This document shows, one piece after another, positions 1-12,800 of a DNA stretch of 60,000 bases (the stretch's first letter is position 1; every line of letters starts with the position of its first letter). A program made the translations under genes and the position numbers. The notes beneath the pieces are model-generated. The model saw only the letters and a program-made list of their open reading frames with translations, was not told the DNA's origin and ran no database searches. The DNA is from Membranipora membranacea (Eukaryota > Bryozoa > Gymnolaemata > Cheilostomatida > Membraniporidae), in contig OU612070.1 in the NCBI GenBank assembly GCA_914767715.1, positions 1,941,501 through 2,001,500 of the forward strand. The letters are read 5' to 3'.

Positions 1-2310
1 AATCGAGGGCCAATTAAGGTCACCAACACTTTTACTTGGCCTCTTTGCGATAGTTGCTTGACCGCAACATTCAAAGAAGTTGTTGGAATTAATACAATTA
101 TTAGTTAAATTCCGACGAAACACTAAGGTCATTGCAGTGGCAGCATCTTCCGCTGCCGCAAACAGAGACCATGGCATTGTGAGTACAATCCCTATGTGGG
201 TAATACTAATTAAGGCTGGAGTAATTTGATGTCATTGCATCGGGCAGTGATAAATTAAACATGATCAGTTCATCTCAAACCCTGTGCATTGATTGACAAA
301 TATATTGTTAGTGGGATATTACATCACTCTGATTGGCCGAAAGGTTCAGACGCTGAATACGCAACAAATCACTAAGTCTGTAGCAATAAGCAATGGTTCT
401 GCTGCTCAATTTCAAGGAAGTGCGGGTTAAGTGAGGTATAAAGGCAGGGCAGTATGACCTGCACCTCTCATGTAGATCACAAATGCTCAGTGTCACAGTA
501 AAGGCTAAAGCTTCTTTGAAGGAATGTTGCTTGCACGCCTTATGGCAAAGTGATGACTGATGACATGTTTTAGACAGTATGATTTTTCAGACTCAACAAA
601 GATAAAAAGGATGTGCATTCTGCCTCGATGTATAATTCTACAATGTGTAGCATGTTAGTCCCTCTTAGGCAGTGTGACAGACTACTTGTCTAGTTTTCAG
701 GCAATAAAAGAGGATTCCTCATATTTTTCATATCTCATCTTCCTTCGTGCCATAAAACCCAACATTACACTAAAAACGCTTCCTAGCCAAAGTTAAGAAT
801 TTGGTGCATTGTGACACGAGTTTACCATCAGCACTACTTTGATTCATACATTTTTCACAACATAAACATACATATAGCTGAAATAAATCATTCATCATGA
901 ATAAATCCGCCTTTCCTTATTTTTTAAGTTATTCGTATTGTCACTGCATGAAAAACATTTGCAAAGATGAATGTGGATTGACAATAAAAATTATATTCAT
1001 CACAGGATATAACAAAATCCACTTCATTTTCTGGCGTTGTAAAACAATCATAAGCAGGAAAAAAAACTTCAAAGACAAAAGTACACAATGTAAACTTAAT
1101 CACACAATAAGATAGGTGCAATGCAAGTGGGCACTGACTTTATGACATATGCAGTGTCGCATACAAATACCATGACAGACAAAGTGATTCGCCAGGACCC
1201 AAGAGTTTAAAGTATGACAACACATTTCCACATAATTAATTATTTAATTGGAGTTGAAAAATAGCAACAACAAATAAAATTGGGAGGATTGCATACCAAG
1301 AGTACATGTGCAAGTTCACACACGCTGTAAAATACCAACACTGTGGAGCATACTCACATTGATTGTAGTTTATAGGGGTTGTATAACGTAAGAATGGTCT
1401 AAGTAAATGCTTCCACTTACATCACTACACGGACACAGTAATTCACAGTTAAGGTTACACAAACACTCTGCTACTTGTGAAAGTCAGTCAATCGCTATTT
1501 CACAATCTTGACGACTCTGGAGGACGGATGCGATCGTTTAGATAAATGAGAATCTGACTGCGCCATCTAAAACATATTATAAGACATAACCCAATAAGAT
1601 CTCTATTTATTTAAAATCATATATAAGGAGTTGTCTTAACCAAGCACATTAACTAACTCCTTGATTATTAATAGTATAATATCATGCATTATTTTTGATA
1701 ATAGAGAGGACCAAAGGCATTGGCTTTAGACACCCACCAAAAACTGTTCTGATAACTAAAAACTTCAGACCATTTCAAGATTTGACTTTCTTATTTTTTT
1801 GGGGCACAACCGGAAGTTGCACCGTTTCCTACCCCTTCAATCACCAAAACCAACCCTACATCTACTATACTGAAAGTGAGCAATTCCCGACACAACATTA
1901 CATTGAACGACATACAGTAGCCCGTATTTAATAACTGGTAAGTCTTTGTGTATGTGTGACACCTCAACTACATCAGTGGTTATTTCTGACTACTTCTGCT
2001 CAACAACCAATTACTTCACACAAGGTGGTATAAGTAGGTTTTATCACTTATCCCTGGATACCGATCCTTATTTTCTGAATGTACACACGACTCGACAGGT
2101 ATACACTTTTTAGGCCTGTATATATAACTCTATAAGAAGGATTGTCAAGTGAAAAGTTAATGATTCAAACAGTGAAAACAACCCGTTATCACATTTATAC
2201 AGAATTAGAGCAGGGTAGGGACTTACAATGTTATAAAACTTATTTGGTTTAGCTGATGAAGTAGGCAGATCTCTCTTTGATTTCGAAAGATTAATCACCA
2301 GCCTCCATTT
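1..2310. other. Non-coding flank downstream of POC5
   Basis: No supported gene. The minus strand is open from about 180 to the window edge with an ATG at 180, but I recognise nothing in it. A good donor sequence (ATT|GTAAGT) at about 2228 on the minus strand has no acceptor in matching phase. Confidence 0.5.
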
Positions 2311-2451
2311 GTCATAGGGAGTCTCGTCATGGGGAGTTTTGTCATGGGGAGATTCGTCATGGGGAGATTCGTCATGGGGAGTTTCGTCATGGGGAGATTC
2401 GTCATGGGGAGTTTTGTCGTGGGGGGTTTTGTCTTGGGGTTGTCATGAGGA
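2311..2451. repeat. 15-bp minisatellite, about 9 units
   Basis: Unit GTCATGGGGAGATTC, repeated eight times from 2311 to 2430 with small changes, then a degenerate end. Because 15 is a multiple of three it creates long open frames on both strands (SWGDS on plus, PHDES on minus), which are by-products. It lies about 240 bp past the proposed POC5 stop. Confidence 0.9.
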
Positions 2452-2690
2452 GTTTAAGCTTAATGGTGCACATGTTATTCATGTCATTATATATCATGTG
2501 AAGTCGGCTCAAGGTGATGGGACTGATCTGGCTTAGGTGGGAAAAATTTCTAATCCATCAGGAAAGGTACTTCTGTTACCAAATCCTCAACTGGATTGTG
2601 GACCAGACAGAACATGTGGCATCTCTATTTCCCTGTTCTAACATGTAAATGTTTACTAAATGAGAGGCCAGTTCAGCTATTTGATGGATT

Positions 2691-2756
2691 TCAGTAGCGT
2701 TTACTTTTACTAAGTTTGAATTTCAAAATATCTTGTTGATGCTGACTGTGATGATG
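2691..2756 (-). CDS. POC5: Proposed terminal coding exon of POC5
   Basis: This is the first acceptor in phase with exon 11 that gives a sensible end. The minus strand reads a pyrimidine-rich tract ending TTATTCAG, then 21 codons (His/Gln-rich start, Lys-rich end [10 protein letters not shown]) and TGA. The intron before it would be only 157 bp, shorter than the others in this gene. A different 3' exon further downstream (lower coordinates) cannot be ruled out, because the C-terminal tail of POC5 is poorly conserved. Confidence 0.5.
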   Translation of the reverse strand, partial: HHHSQHQQDILKFKLSKSKRY

Positions 2757-5700
2757 CTGAATAAGATAAAAGGCTCTGTGTTTAGAAGGACTTCGACTGC
2801 AACTTCTATTGAGCCTTGTCACAAAACATCTGCAAATTGTTTTTTAACAAAAAACTTTAAGCAGAGCGACAAAGCTAGATAATCTTAATATTGAATATTA
2901 AACAAAGTATCACCTGCTGCTGGTTGTCGTGTCGCTCTACTAATATAGGATGTTGTGCCATGAGTCGAGCTGTCCCAGGTTTCCCTATAGTTGGTTTTTC
3001 ACGAGTAGCTGTCACTGTCGCTGTCATCTTTTTACCTTTGAAACCCAAATTGTCAGTCCTAAAATAATCAACATACTCATGTGTAGTGTGTTTCGAGTAA
3101 ATTGGGCTAATAGTTTCATAATCAAAGGTTCTTGGCTTTGAATTCTCACTTCAATAATTAAAGCTTGGATTAGATTGCAGACACTGGGGATATTCCATGA
3201 TTGTCTTGTTACATGATGTATCAAGCTACACGGGTTAAATCTGGTTAAACTCTATGAAGTTAAATAGCAGCATCGGAATGCACGTGTTTCAATATTAAAA
3301 TATCTGACATGCGCAAGGCAACACATGGGCTGTGCCACAAACAGGCACTTATCTTATTTTTGCTAGTTCCAACACTTTGCTCCATTAGAGGGTATCATCA
3401 GTTAATAGCTGTTCCCACAGCTATACTGTTGATCAATATTGTGAAATAGGTAGCGGAAGATGGGTAATATAAATGTTGGCGATTAACTTATCTTACTTGC
3501 GTCCTCCAAAATATGGTGACGTCAATAGTAATTACGAAAAAAACAAGTCCATATTCTCACATACCTAGCTGTTCTGAGGCTGCTATGACCCGGGCCTGTA
3601 GCGGGTGTAGTGTAGGCCGGACCGTGCTGTACTGTGTACGACCTTGACCCTATCGCGGGTGATGGTGCCGAGAAGATTGACTTGGAATGCTGCTGCATAG
3701 ACGTTGTGTCATATCCCTCTGTGGGCTGATTGTTTTCTGTATCACCTGCAAATTACAAGCAGTATCTGTGAGTTAATGAGGAATGAAAGTATTTAGAATC
3801 GGCAGGTGCTTCAGTTTTAAAGTTCCTAATAATAATTTGTCATGACATAAGCAGGTTGGGAACTTCTTTGACTGAGGACAATAATTATTGATGCTTCCAT
3901 GAATGTCATGGTCCAATCTCAGCGCAGCCTCTATGGTTGTTGGGTCCTTTATAATATTGTTTATAATTTGGTGCCTGTAACAGAGGAAAGTCTTCTACCT
4001 GAAAGTTAACATGTGAAACCAGGCTTGCTAAAACAGCTTGGTTTAGACTATCTGAAGACAATTTTAGATCCGCTCAAGTCAATTATATCATTATTACAGC
4101 AGAGTACACCTAACATTCACAAAACCTTCATGGATGAGTAGCTGTCTATTGCTATCTTGTTGTACATACTGTATGTTTGAGCGACGGCAGCACTGTCAGG
4201 GTCAGCAGTACCGGGCTCAGGCTCATGGAACATATTCATAGCCTCCATATTAAGAGCACATACTCCTCTCATAAACGCCTTCTTCATATTCTCCTCATAG
4301 TGATCTCTCTCTCTGTGCAGCATCATAACTTCATCTCTACTAGCTATATACTTCTCATCTAACTGGGTAATTTATAAACAGGCAAAAATTCAGCAAGAGC
4401 GGGCAAAAGGTATACAATATGCAGCTGGGTTGAAAAACTATTTAATTTTTTGGACATTCTAAAGGATTTTCAATATGTAATATAATATCACCAAATGGAT
4501 AACCCTGGACAGCATTATGGTATGTCAATTGCTCTGTAAAATAAACAATCATAAACCAAAAGACGGTTTCATTTTGAGCCTATGGAAACCATTGGCTAGC
4601 TCATTTTCAGCCCCATACACTGATTTTCCTTTTGTGTAACATATCATGAACATACTTACAACCTTCACACCTGCTATATTTACCCACTCAGAACAATTAT
4701 GGAGCTGTTCTTTGTGAGACTTAGCGAAGTAAAACAATTTATCCATGTGAACTCAACAACTTTGATACAGGTTACCTAATTCAATCCCTCATATATTCAG
4801 AAAAGAGATTAAACAAGACTTAGTACGTAGTTCCAAAGTATCTGCTTAAGGTATATCTCATTTTCACATGACAAATTCCAAGCTGGGTAGCCAATTTCTT
4901 ATTTTAGCTGGTAGAGTAGTATATAAGTATGATGTATGTCCCCCATGATACTCACAGATTGTAGTTTAGTTTCGTAGTCATTAGTCAGACTAATACAGAC
5001 TTCCTGAGCCTTAGACTGACATGCTTTCTCCACTCTCCGCCTCCACTTCTCTACTATAATCATATGCCACATTCTCCAGCACCGCCTCTTCATAGTCCTG
5101 TTGTGATGCTGAGCAGCTAGCCGCATCCCGTATCCCTAAATAATATACAGCCGGTAAATCAGAACCAATCACAGCTCATCTACCCTAGAGGAGTTAATAT
5201 TAGCTAGAGTTTAGTTTAGCTAGTCTAGTTAGTTTGGAGGTGACTTAATGTTAGCTAGCTAAGGCTGGATTTCAGATGTTATAATGAGGTTGTGTAAATG
5301 ATAGCTGGGCACCAAACAATGAACTCCCTCTCTGGCTTCAAGCATGTGCAAAAACGCCAACTTTTCCTCTTGCGAATACTTCACTCCAACAGGGTATGTC
5401 TATATAAGGGCCTCTCAATCTTATAGAAAAGAGAGCGTGTGGAAAATAGTGGAATCACTAGTTTGCCGCATGGTATGAAGTTATCAGATGAGTCATAGCG
5501 CAGTTGCATGTAAAGATTTTCATTTTCAGATCTGATGTATTGCAAGGGAGCAAACCCTTGTTGCAATTGTAACAAATAATGGGTGCCAAGCTAACTACCT
5601 CATATATTTCTGTGTTGTTTTGATCCCTATGTATGTAGGTGTAGTTGGAACTGAGATGTTAGATTGATCCAATAAAATTCAGGAAGATGACTCTTTTCTA

Positions 5701-8700
5701 TAGATTTAGGAATAATGCCATTAATAAAAATTCAGGGGCGTTATTCATTTGTAAAACTTTGATGGTGCAATGCACATATGGAAATGTCAGCATCTATTAA
5801 TATTCCAGACACCTGCATTACTAAAGAGGTGTAACTAGGACAGTTTTCTTATAAACCAGCTGGACTATGAATACCTGTAATTAGTAAGAATCCTCCAAAT
5901 ATAAGAAATTAGCACTAAAAATAAACACAGTTGGTTACACTGCCATATTCAGTGTGCCTGGTTTACAATAATAGACCGACACCCACCTCTTGCTTTTTAG
6001 CAGCATATTGCAATTTCCAGTCAGTGAAGTTCTTCAGTGTGTCAAATTTCTCCTTCTGATTCTGTAGGCTTCTTGTCAGGTTTGATATGACACCATCCTT
6101 ACGTTCTATAGACACCTCATATGTGTGTAACAACTCCTTCATTCCTTCCAGCTCATTATGAATTGTGTTCATCTCCCCTGCATGTCTGTAACAGCAACAC
6201 ATGGTTGTAACAGGTTGTCAAACTACACGATTACTGCCCATGATCAAAACACACACGAGGCTGAATATGGCCAGTATTAGCAGAGTTGGAGTGAAAAGTA
6301 TGTGTAAATTTAAAAGTTTTTTACTCACAAAATATGAGCGGATCATTGAGAAAGTTTACTGCTCCTAAAGTTACAATTTAAATACCTAGCTGTAGGATTT
6401 ATTACATTGAGTTTATCAGTTTCAGTCGATATATATAAGATATATGTCAGATGTATGCCATTTGTAACAGAGCGCTTTACATCAGCTCTTGTAAACAGAT
6501 CACTGTACATCAGATATATGACACTTGTATAGATGAGGGAGCAACTCCGTAGTATCAACTTAGGTAATAGGTTCCACAAAGAGTCTTAATAAGTGCATAG
6601 TTAGTAGCAGGTTGTTACCTGGACTCTGAGGTCTGTATCTGATGTCTGGATGACTCATGCAGCTTGATCCTTAGTCGTGAAATCTCATCCTAAAACAATA
6701 CAATATTATCAGTATAAATAACTGTAATCGAACTGTAGATAGAGGGATGTGAGCTCTCCGTCAGGACTAATTATATTGCATATTGAAAAAAGTGAGTATA
6801 TTATACTTATTTCAATATGCTATATGTAAGTCAGGATGCCGTGTATGACTTATATTTGTATCCTCTGAACTGCTAGAGGGCTATCATATCCAATATGAGT
6901 TCATTCTTAAATTCTAATTTTCGAATAGCATGTAACAATTTATACTATACAGACGTTATCTTATAAACACTTTGTTGTACCATTATATTAGAGTTAAGTT
7001 GTCGGCTCCAGAGGTCCAGTTTCCTCTCAATCTCTCTGATATCTGAGTCACTGGGAGCTCGCTCTGATGTCACAGTTCTCTCAAACATAACACCGCTCTC
7101 ACTATCATCATCACTTATATCCCCTCTCTGCATACCTCCACCAGAGGAGGCGTGATTGTTACGTTGTGATGCTGCCTGAGATAATCGTCATAATCATAAA
7201 TTTGGATGATAAACAATTAAATGCCTGTTAAATTGTTGCAGCAAGAACATCAACATCAATATTATTACTGTGCTCGGTGATTCTTGTTTACATATAGTTG
7301 GTGACTCAGGCTGCCTGAACACTTGTCCAAACGTTAACTAATCGAAGGAAAGATTATCAATTATATTACCTGATATTTTCTGTTATAGACAAGCTCAGAA
7401 TCAGAGTCGGTTTCCATGGTAACGACTGCTCTAGGTTTGTGTGAGTATCTCTGTGCAGGTGATATGTTTGTCTTTGGTGTCAAGGTCTGTATATCAGATT
7501 CTGTAACAAAATAAAGAGAAATATTATAGGTAGCTTTTGAGAGAAGTTGTTTGCTGCTTTTACAAGGGTGAACAACTCTTCATTTTGGCAGAACCATTCT
7601 TTTTTGTTCCCATAATGGGAGTAGCTAGATAAATTAGGCCAACACGTCACACACCCGTTTTTTTAGCAACGGACAAGTAATTCATGTTGATTTTTCAAGA
7701 TAACCAGAGTCCAACTGCATTAAATTTATGTTGTGCTTCGCGGAATGGCTGTAACAAAAAGTTTTGATAGTTACAGAGTCACTGGAGATCAATGCAGTCT
7801 GATCTTTTTGTGATTCTTTGTTATAAACAAACAGGTCATATTGAGCCTATCTAAGTCCTAGGCCTGGGGCAAACCTTTATTGGATGGCTTCCTAACAGGT
7901 GATATTATTCTACCCAATCCTTGCTTGACTGTTATTATCTGAGGAGTTCTCTGTCCTTCTCCTTCCTCACCATCATCTTCTATAAGGAATAATAATTTAT
8001 AATTAATTATGTGACACCAACTGTTTGTGCTCAGATTTTTAGGCCAAAATAATGAAAACAAAGAAAACACATGCCTATTGATGGTTTTAAGTTTGTCAGC
8101 TCCTCAAGTAAATTGACTTCCCTTCTAAGCATGATCATTTTTTTACATTGTCGTGCAGGTCTCAACTGAGGCATTTGCGCAAAAGCTGTTCACCAGTAGA
8201 AAATGTTCACTGGTATCAAAGTACAGTGATAAAGTAGCTTCATCGATGACTTTACATATAGGCCTACGCCCTGCACTATAACAACAATACCAAAGTACAG
8301 TTTATATTCCAGAAGCCCTCAACTTAAAATCTCTGTTTTCATAGCTAACGTTATTGCGTTATTTTGGATCAGAAAAGCTCATCATGCAATCAATGACAAA
8401 GCTAGGACCTACCGGATTCACTAGAGCTGTTTTGTAATTCCTCAGATGGAGTAGGAAGGCGATGCGCAGTTATCTGCCTCCTGCTATCAGCTAATACTCT
8501 CGGAAGATCATCTACATCTAGCTTCGGCACAACAACAGCATACTTCAGTAACTCTTCATACTCATCCTGAAATCTGCAATAGGGTGTTTGCGACTGTAAT
8601 AATCAGCAGCGGAATAAAAGCTATCAATTATGCAAAGTTCATTCCAATCTAATTCTTGTCTGAGTGGACAAGCAAAGCTAATGCAGCAAAGTGACAGTAT

Positions 8701-9594
8701 TCGTTGGACTGTGGCTGTCAATCACTCATCAGCAATATATCGCAAGTTTGATTAGGAGTGGTTTTTGTGTCATGTGTACTCAAGGATTATCAGTGAGTAA
8801 AGCTTCCTTTTTGGTAATACCCTTAATCTTAATTCAAAATAGGCTGCTTGCAATGAGTGCATCATAGCGGACAGTTCCTAGGTGCCATTGATATGACTAT
8901 GATACAGAATGCAAAGATGCTTTTACCTGTAGGTAGTATGGGAAGTGAATTGCTTGGCCTAGGAATATATGTATTCCCAAATCAACACAAATTCCCTCAG
9001 CACCATGGCTGTGAGAGACAAATTGCTTTTAGGGGTTACACATACATGGGAATGGGATAATTATAATATGAGGAGTAATTCCTCAAGTCACAGAGTCTTC
9101 AGGGCAAAACACACACATACAAGGGAGAATACTTGTCACAATGCAAGGTTGGCCGCTGATAACCTCGACAATGTCAATTCCAGGGCTACTGTAGCCGTGC
9201 AAGTTCAGCAGTGATTGAACCCACTTCTCTCTGTCTTACACAAACTGCTAACTGCAGTAGAGACCTAGGCTGGCATTGTAGTAGGCATCACATGCCTTCT
9301 TTAGTTGGTGAAGTGGTTGAGTGCCTCAGTGGTCAAAGCCTCAAGCCACTGAGGCAATCAACAACTGGACTTACATCAACTATAGATGGTCTGTGGTAGG
9401 TCTAGTTGGCACTAGACCAGTGCCTCATCATCATGATCATCCAACATGCTCACTCAAGTCATTCATAGATAGTTGGTAGATCAGATATGCAATAATGTCA
9501 GTTCAGTTAAAGCTTACCTTGATGACACAGAGCTTCCAGCAGATTGTTCTGGCAGGTCAGGAGGTGCAGAATTGTTTTCACTGTAAGTATCCAT
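2691..9594 (-). CDS. POC5: POC5 centriolar protein, 12 coding exons, about 567 aa
   Basis: Centrin-binding protein of the distal centriole lumen, needed in known family members for centriole elongation. Coding exons in transcript order: 9594-9518, 8573-8413, 7979-7875, 7500-7370, 7175-6981, 6689-6619, 6185-5987, 5135-4956, 4362-4170, 3745-3565, 3058-2914 and 2756-2691. All introns are GT-AG and phase is kept throughout. Recognition rests on the N-terminal [11 protein letters not shown] block (about residues 30-40), the [12 protein letters not shown] segment (about 210-222), Trp-containing Sfi1/centrin-binding-like segments ([26 protein letters not shown], about residues 325-350), the RACQ/AQEVCI-type stretch, and [16 protein letters not shown] (about 399-414), which is strongly diagnostic of POC5. 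The length is close to the roughly 575 aa of vertebrate POC5. Exons 1-11 are firm. The last exon (21 codons, stop TGA at 2691-2693) is inferred from a good polypyrimidine acceptor with a TTCTAAAC-like branch site and matching phase. The exon 3 donor is a weak GTTTGC. Confidence 0.9.
5182..5388. mobile_element. MITE-like element, copy 1 (POC5 intron 7)
   Basis: Begins CCCTAGAGGAGTTAATA and ends near CCTCTTGCGAATACTTCACTCC, so its two ends are imperfect inverted repeats of a CTAGAGTAAA-type sequence. The internal GAGGTGACTTAATGTTAGCT block is shared with the copies at 15672 and 51859. Confidence 0.5.
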
Positions 9595-9818
9595 ATTCAG
9601 AATAAATGGTAATCAATAACTTTGTAGAGGGAACTTGATTTATAAAATTCTGAATTTTGTTTACAAAACTTTTTTCCAAATTATGCGCTCCTTTCTTTGA
9701 TTGGCTCACTTATAATACCATAAACCAATCAGAATAGCTTTGACATATTACACTCTCAAATAAAATAGATAACTTTGAGAAATCATTTTTAGCCTCACAA
9801 CTTTTGTTTACTGGTGTC
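9595..9818. promoter_or_regulatory. Bidirectional promoter between POC5 and MIPOL1
   Basis: Only 224 bp separate the two start codons, which face away from each other. The gap contains an inverted CCAAT box (GATTGG, 9699-9704) and a direct one (CCAATC, 9725-9730) about 26 bp apart, the usual NF-Y arrangement in divergent promoters. No convincing TATA box for either gene was seen. Shared use by both genes is inferred from geometry. Confidence 0.6.
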
Positions 9819-12800
9819 ATGGCTTCCAGCATGGAGGACCCAAATTTAGACACTTCATATTCAAGGCGTCTAGATAGGACACCAGAGACTGATAAGAGCA
9901 ATGTGGCAAGGTTATCAACTGAGGATAGACAAAAGATATATGGGTTGAGGACTGTATTTGGAAATACCCTCAATAAACTACAGAAACTTGAAGAAGACAA
10001 TGATGAAAAGTGAGTTCTAATTTTCACCACACCTATCGTATCTTCTATGGAACAGGTGCTCCTTTAATTATACTGAATTTTGAGGAACTGCAACTGGCTT
10101 CTGGCATTATGCCTCAAATAAAATATTAATGTGTCAAGTTAAAGCATTATGAATGCACTACATCGGGTGCAAGATAGGCAAGGAAGGATGCATATACTAA
10201 TGCACACTAAATGAACTCCTCTCATTGCATATATATATTATATATATACTCTACTAGCTAAGCATAGGTCTAGAGATGCAAACCAGTCCAGTGTGTTTGA
10301 ACACATCCAGTACGGCCTCTGCAACAACTTCCACATTCTTTGCATAAACAGAACACTGGGACTTTTTGTCCTCTTTCTTCTTGTTTCTCTATTGGGTACG
10401 GTCTAAGGTCGAACGTTCTTTTACAAGACAAGATCTATTATATACATATAGGATAAAAGACCTCTTATCATGAGCATACTTTGTAACATTATCACTGCAA
10501 AAAAGTTCTAATGATATAGAGACTTGATGATTGATCGGGAGAGACAGCTGAGGAAGAATTTAGAAGATAAGTTGATGGAGACCAAACTGGTTGATATGTA
10601 CAGCGATCCTGCTGTGAATGAAGAATTACATGAAAGATTACCACGAGCGGCTAAAGAGCGCATGTACTCTCTCAATGACACTCCAAGAACTGGCAGAAGG
10701 TATGCCAATGGTATAGGCCTAACCTTACAGCGTGAATTGATAGCCCTACTATTATCTATTTGTATTTAGCATGGCTATCCTCAAAGGGTCTTTTAAATGT
10801 ATGATATGATATTATTTGATTTATCCAAACTTATTATCAGCCATACACTTTTCCGTAGGCTCTCTTTCTTTTTACTACAAGACTGCTTACCACAAGACTG
10901 CTTACCACAAGACTGCTTACCACAAGATTGCTTACCACAAGCCTGCATTTTGCTGAAGGCCTAAGCATTCAAACATGGCAATGCATTGTACGGAACTTAA
11001 CAAAATCGTCCCAAGTAGGCCTATATGATTCTATGGACCTAACAAGAATGTTGCATTTTGCATAATATCCCTTTCATTAAAAGTGTTTGGTATGATAGCA
11101 GGCACAAGAAGAAGAAAGGCGGAAGGGGAGCTGATAATGACAGTGGTAGTGAAGAAGACCGAAGTTACTCCAGGCAGTACCATTCATATCCAGGTGCCAT
11201 GCCCTATCCAGGAGGGCCAGCTTACATGTCCAGTCCAGGTAAGATTTTTATATCACCTTGTGATTAAGACAATAAGTAGTGTGTTGATATAGGTAGGCTA
11301 TATACTGATGGACTCAGTCAAGGCAAGAGTAGTCTTGAAGTTTGCCAAAGAGACAGGTAGATATCGATTCCTGATTTTATCTGTCAGATACACCTAGCTA
11401 CTGTCTTCATCTGGAGGATTTGTGTGCATTATGTCAAAACATCAGTCTATAACCAATATATGGTTTGAATTGAATGTTATTTGTTGCGTTTACCAGACTC
11501 CGAAGAAGGTATGTAGCTATATTGTTTAAAACACTCTTATATGTAAATAGGCCTATCATTGAAATTAAATATGATAGTGTACACTTCACATAGCAAGCAC
11601 CTGCAGAATAATGCATCGAGCAGAAATTACAACATTCACTTGTACCACTCTATTGACTCTATCTATCAATCTCATATTCACTCAGTACTGCTGTGTACCA
11701 AGTTCTTTCTGGATAGAATGTTTGATGTTCTCTACATCAATACCCACTTTAACCGATTTCGCTCAATGAATCGGCTATCAATCTGCCTCTGGTAAGATGT
11801 GTAAGGGAGGCTGTGATGTCCCCACTAAATCAGTGCACAGCCCACCCTGAGTGAAGCACATAATATCGATCCGTGGTTATATACCGTTTACAGTTATGGC
11901 TGTAGCTGCAATATAAATCCTAGATTTAGTGAGGCGTGGCTCTAATGTTTACGCAAGATAAATAAGACCTTTAATTTTAGGGTATTTTGGATGGCCGCCT
12001 GGTATGATGATGCCTCCTCCAAATTACCCTCAACAACAGATGCAACATTCTACACCGTATAATCCGGGAGCTTCCAGCGCAAATCAGGTACCACAACAAT
12101 CCAATATGTACATGACGCCCTGGGGACCTCAGTACGCTCAGGGCCACAATACACAACAAGGGGAAGCTCAGGGGCAGAATGTCGGAGAAAAAACAGGTAG
12201 GCTGATAATACAATGATGCCCCTGCCACTAAAGTTTTGCTGGATTATTTACCTCTAAACAGCGAAAGACAATGACAGTTTTTGTTGGTGATTACTTTTAG
12301 TTTGTAAGCAAGCTTCTCATGAGCTAGATAAGCCTGAAATGACGTTTGAGCTGTCAATGTGCCAATTATTCTGATCATCACAATTCTCACTGAGTATTTC
12401 TATCACATGCACTGCATGCCCTACCATGCTTCCTGTGAATTGTCCAAAGTAAATAAATCACAAATTCACTGATGAAAATTGATCCCCTGGCTTTACGAAG
12501 TAGGTGCCCATGACGAATAAAAGTAACCTGATACTCGATAGCGTGATCAGCAATCCCCAAACAAGCTATGAAAATAATAGTTGTTAGCAGGTGTTTAAAT
12601 CAACAATAAGCAAATCAGTATAATTTTTTTGTTTAAAACCATCACTGTGAAAATATGAATTCATTCTGATCGCCATTTTTATGTAATAATACAAAGAAAA
12701 GAGTATGAATTGATTCAACTTGATTCAATATGGACAGAAATTATAGCATTCCGCTGAGTAGTCATGAAACCTTGGTCATTTATGAGCCAGCAACAAAGCT

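Noticed and set aside
1-180. Minus-strand frame from an ATG at 180 running off the window edge
   Set aside because: Open and slightly coding-like, but too short, unrecognised and cut by the edge to call a gene.
2110-2310. Exon-like minus-strand frame ending at a strong donor (ATT|GTAAGT), considered as the last POC5 exon
   Set aside because: No acceptor in phase with POC5 exon 11; the exon at 2691-2756 has a good acceptor, branch site and phase.
2339-2536. Plus-strand frame encoding SWGDS repeats
   Set aside because: By-product of a 15-bp minisatellite, which is open in several frames on both strands.
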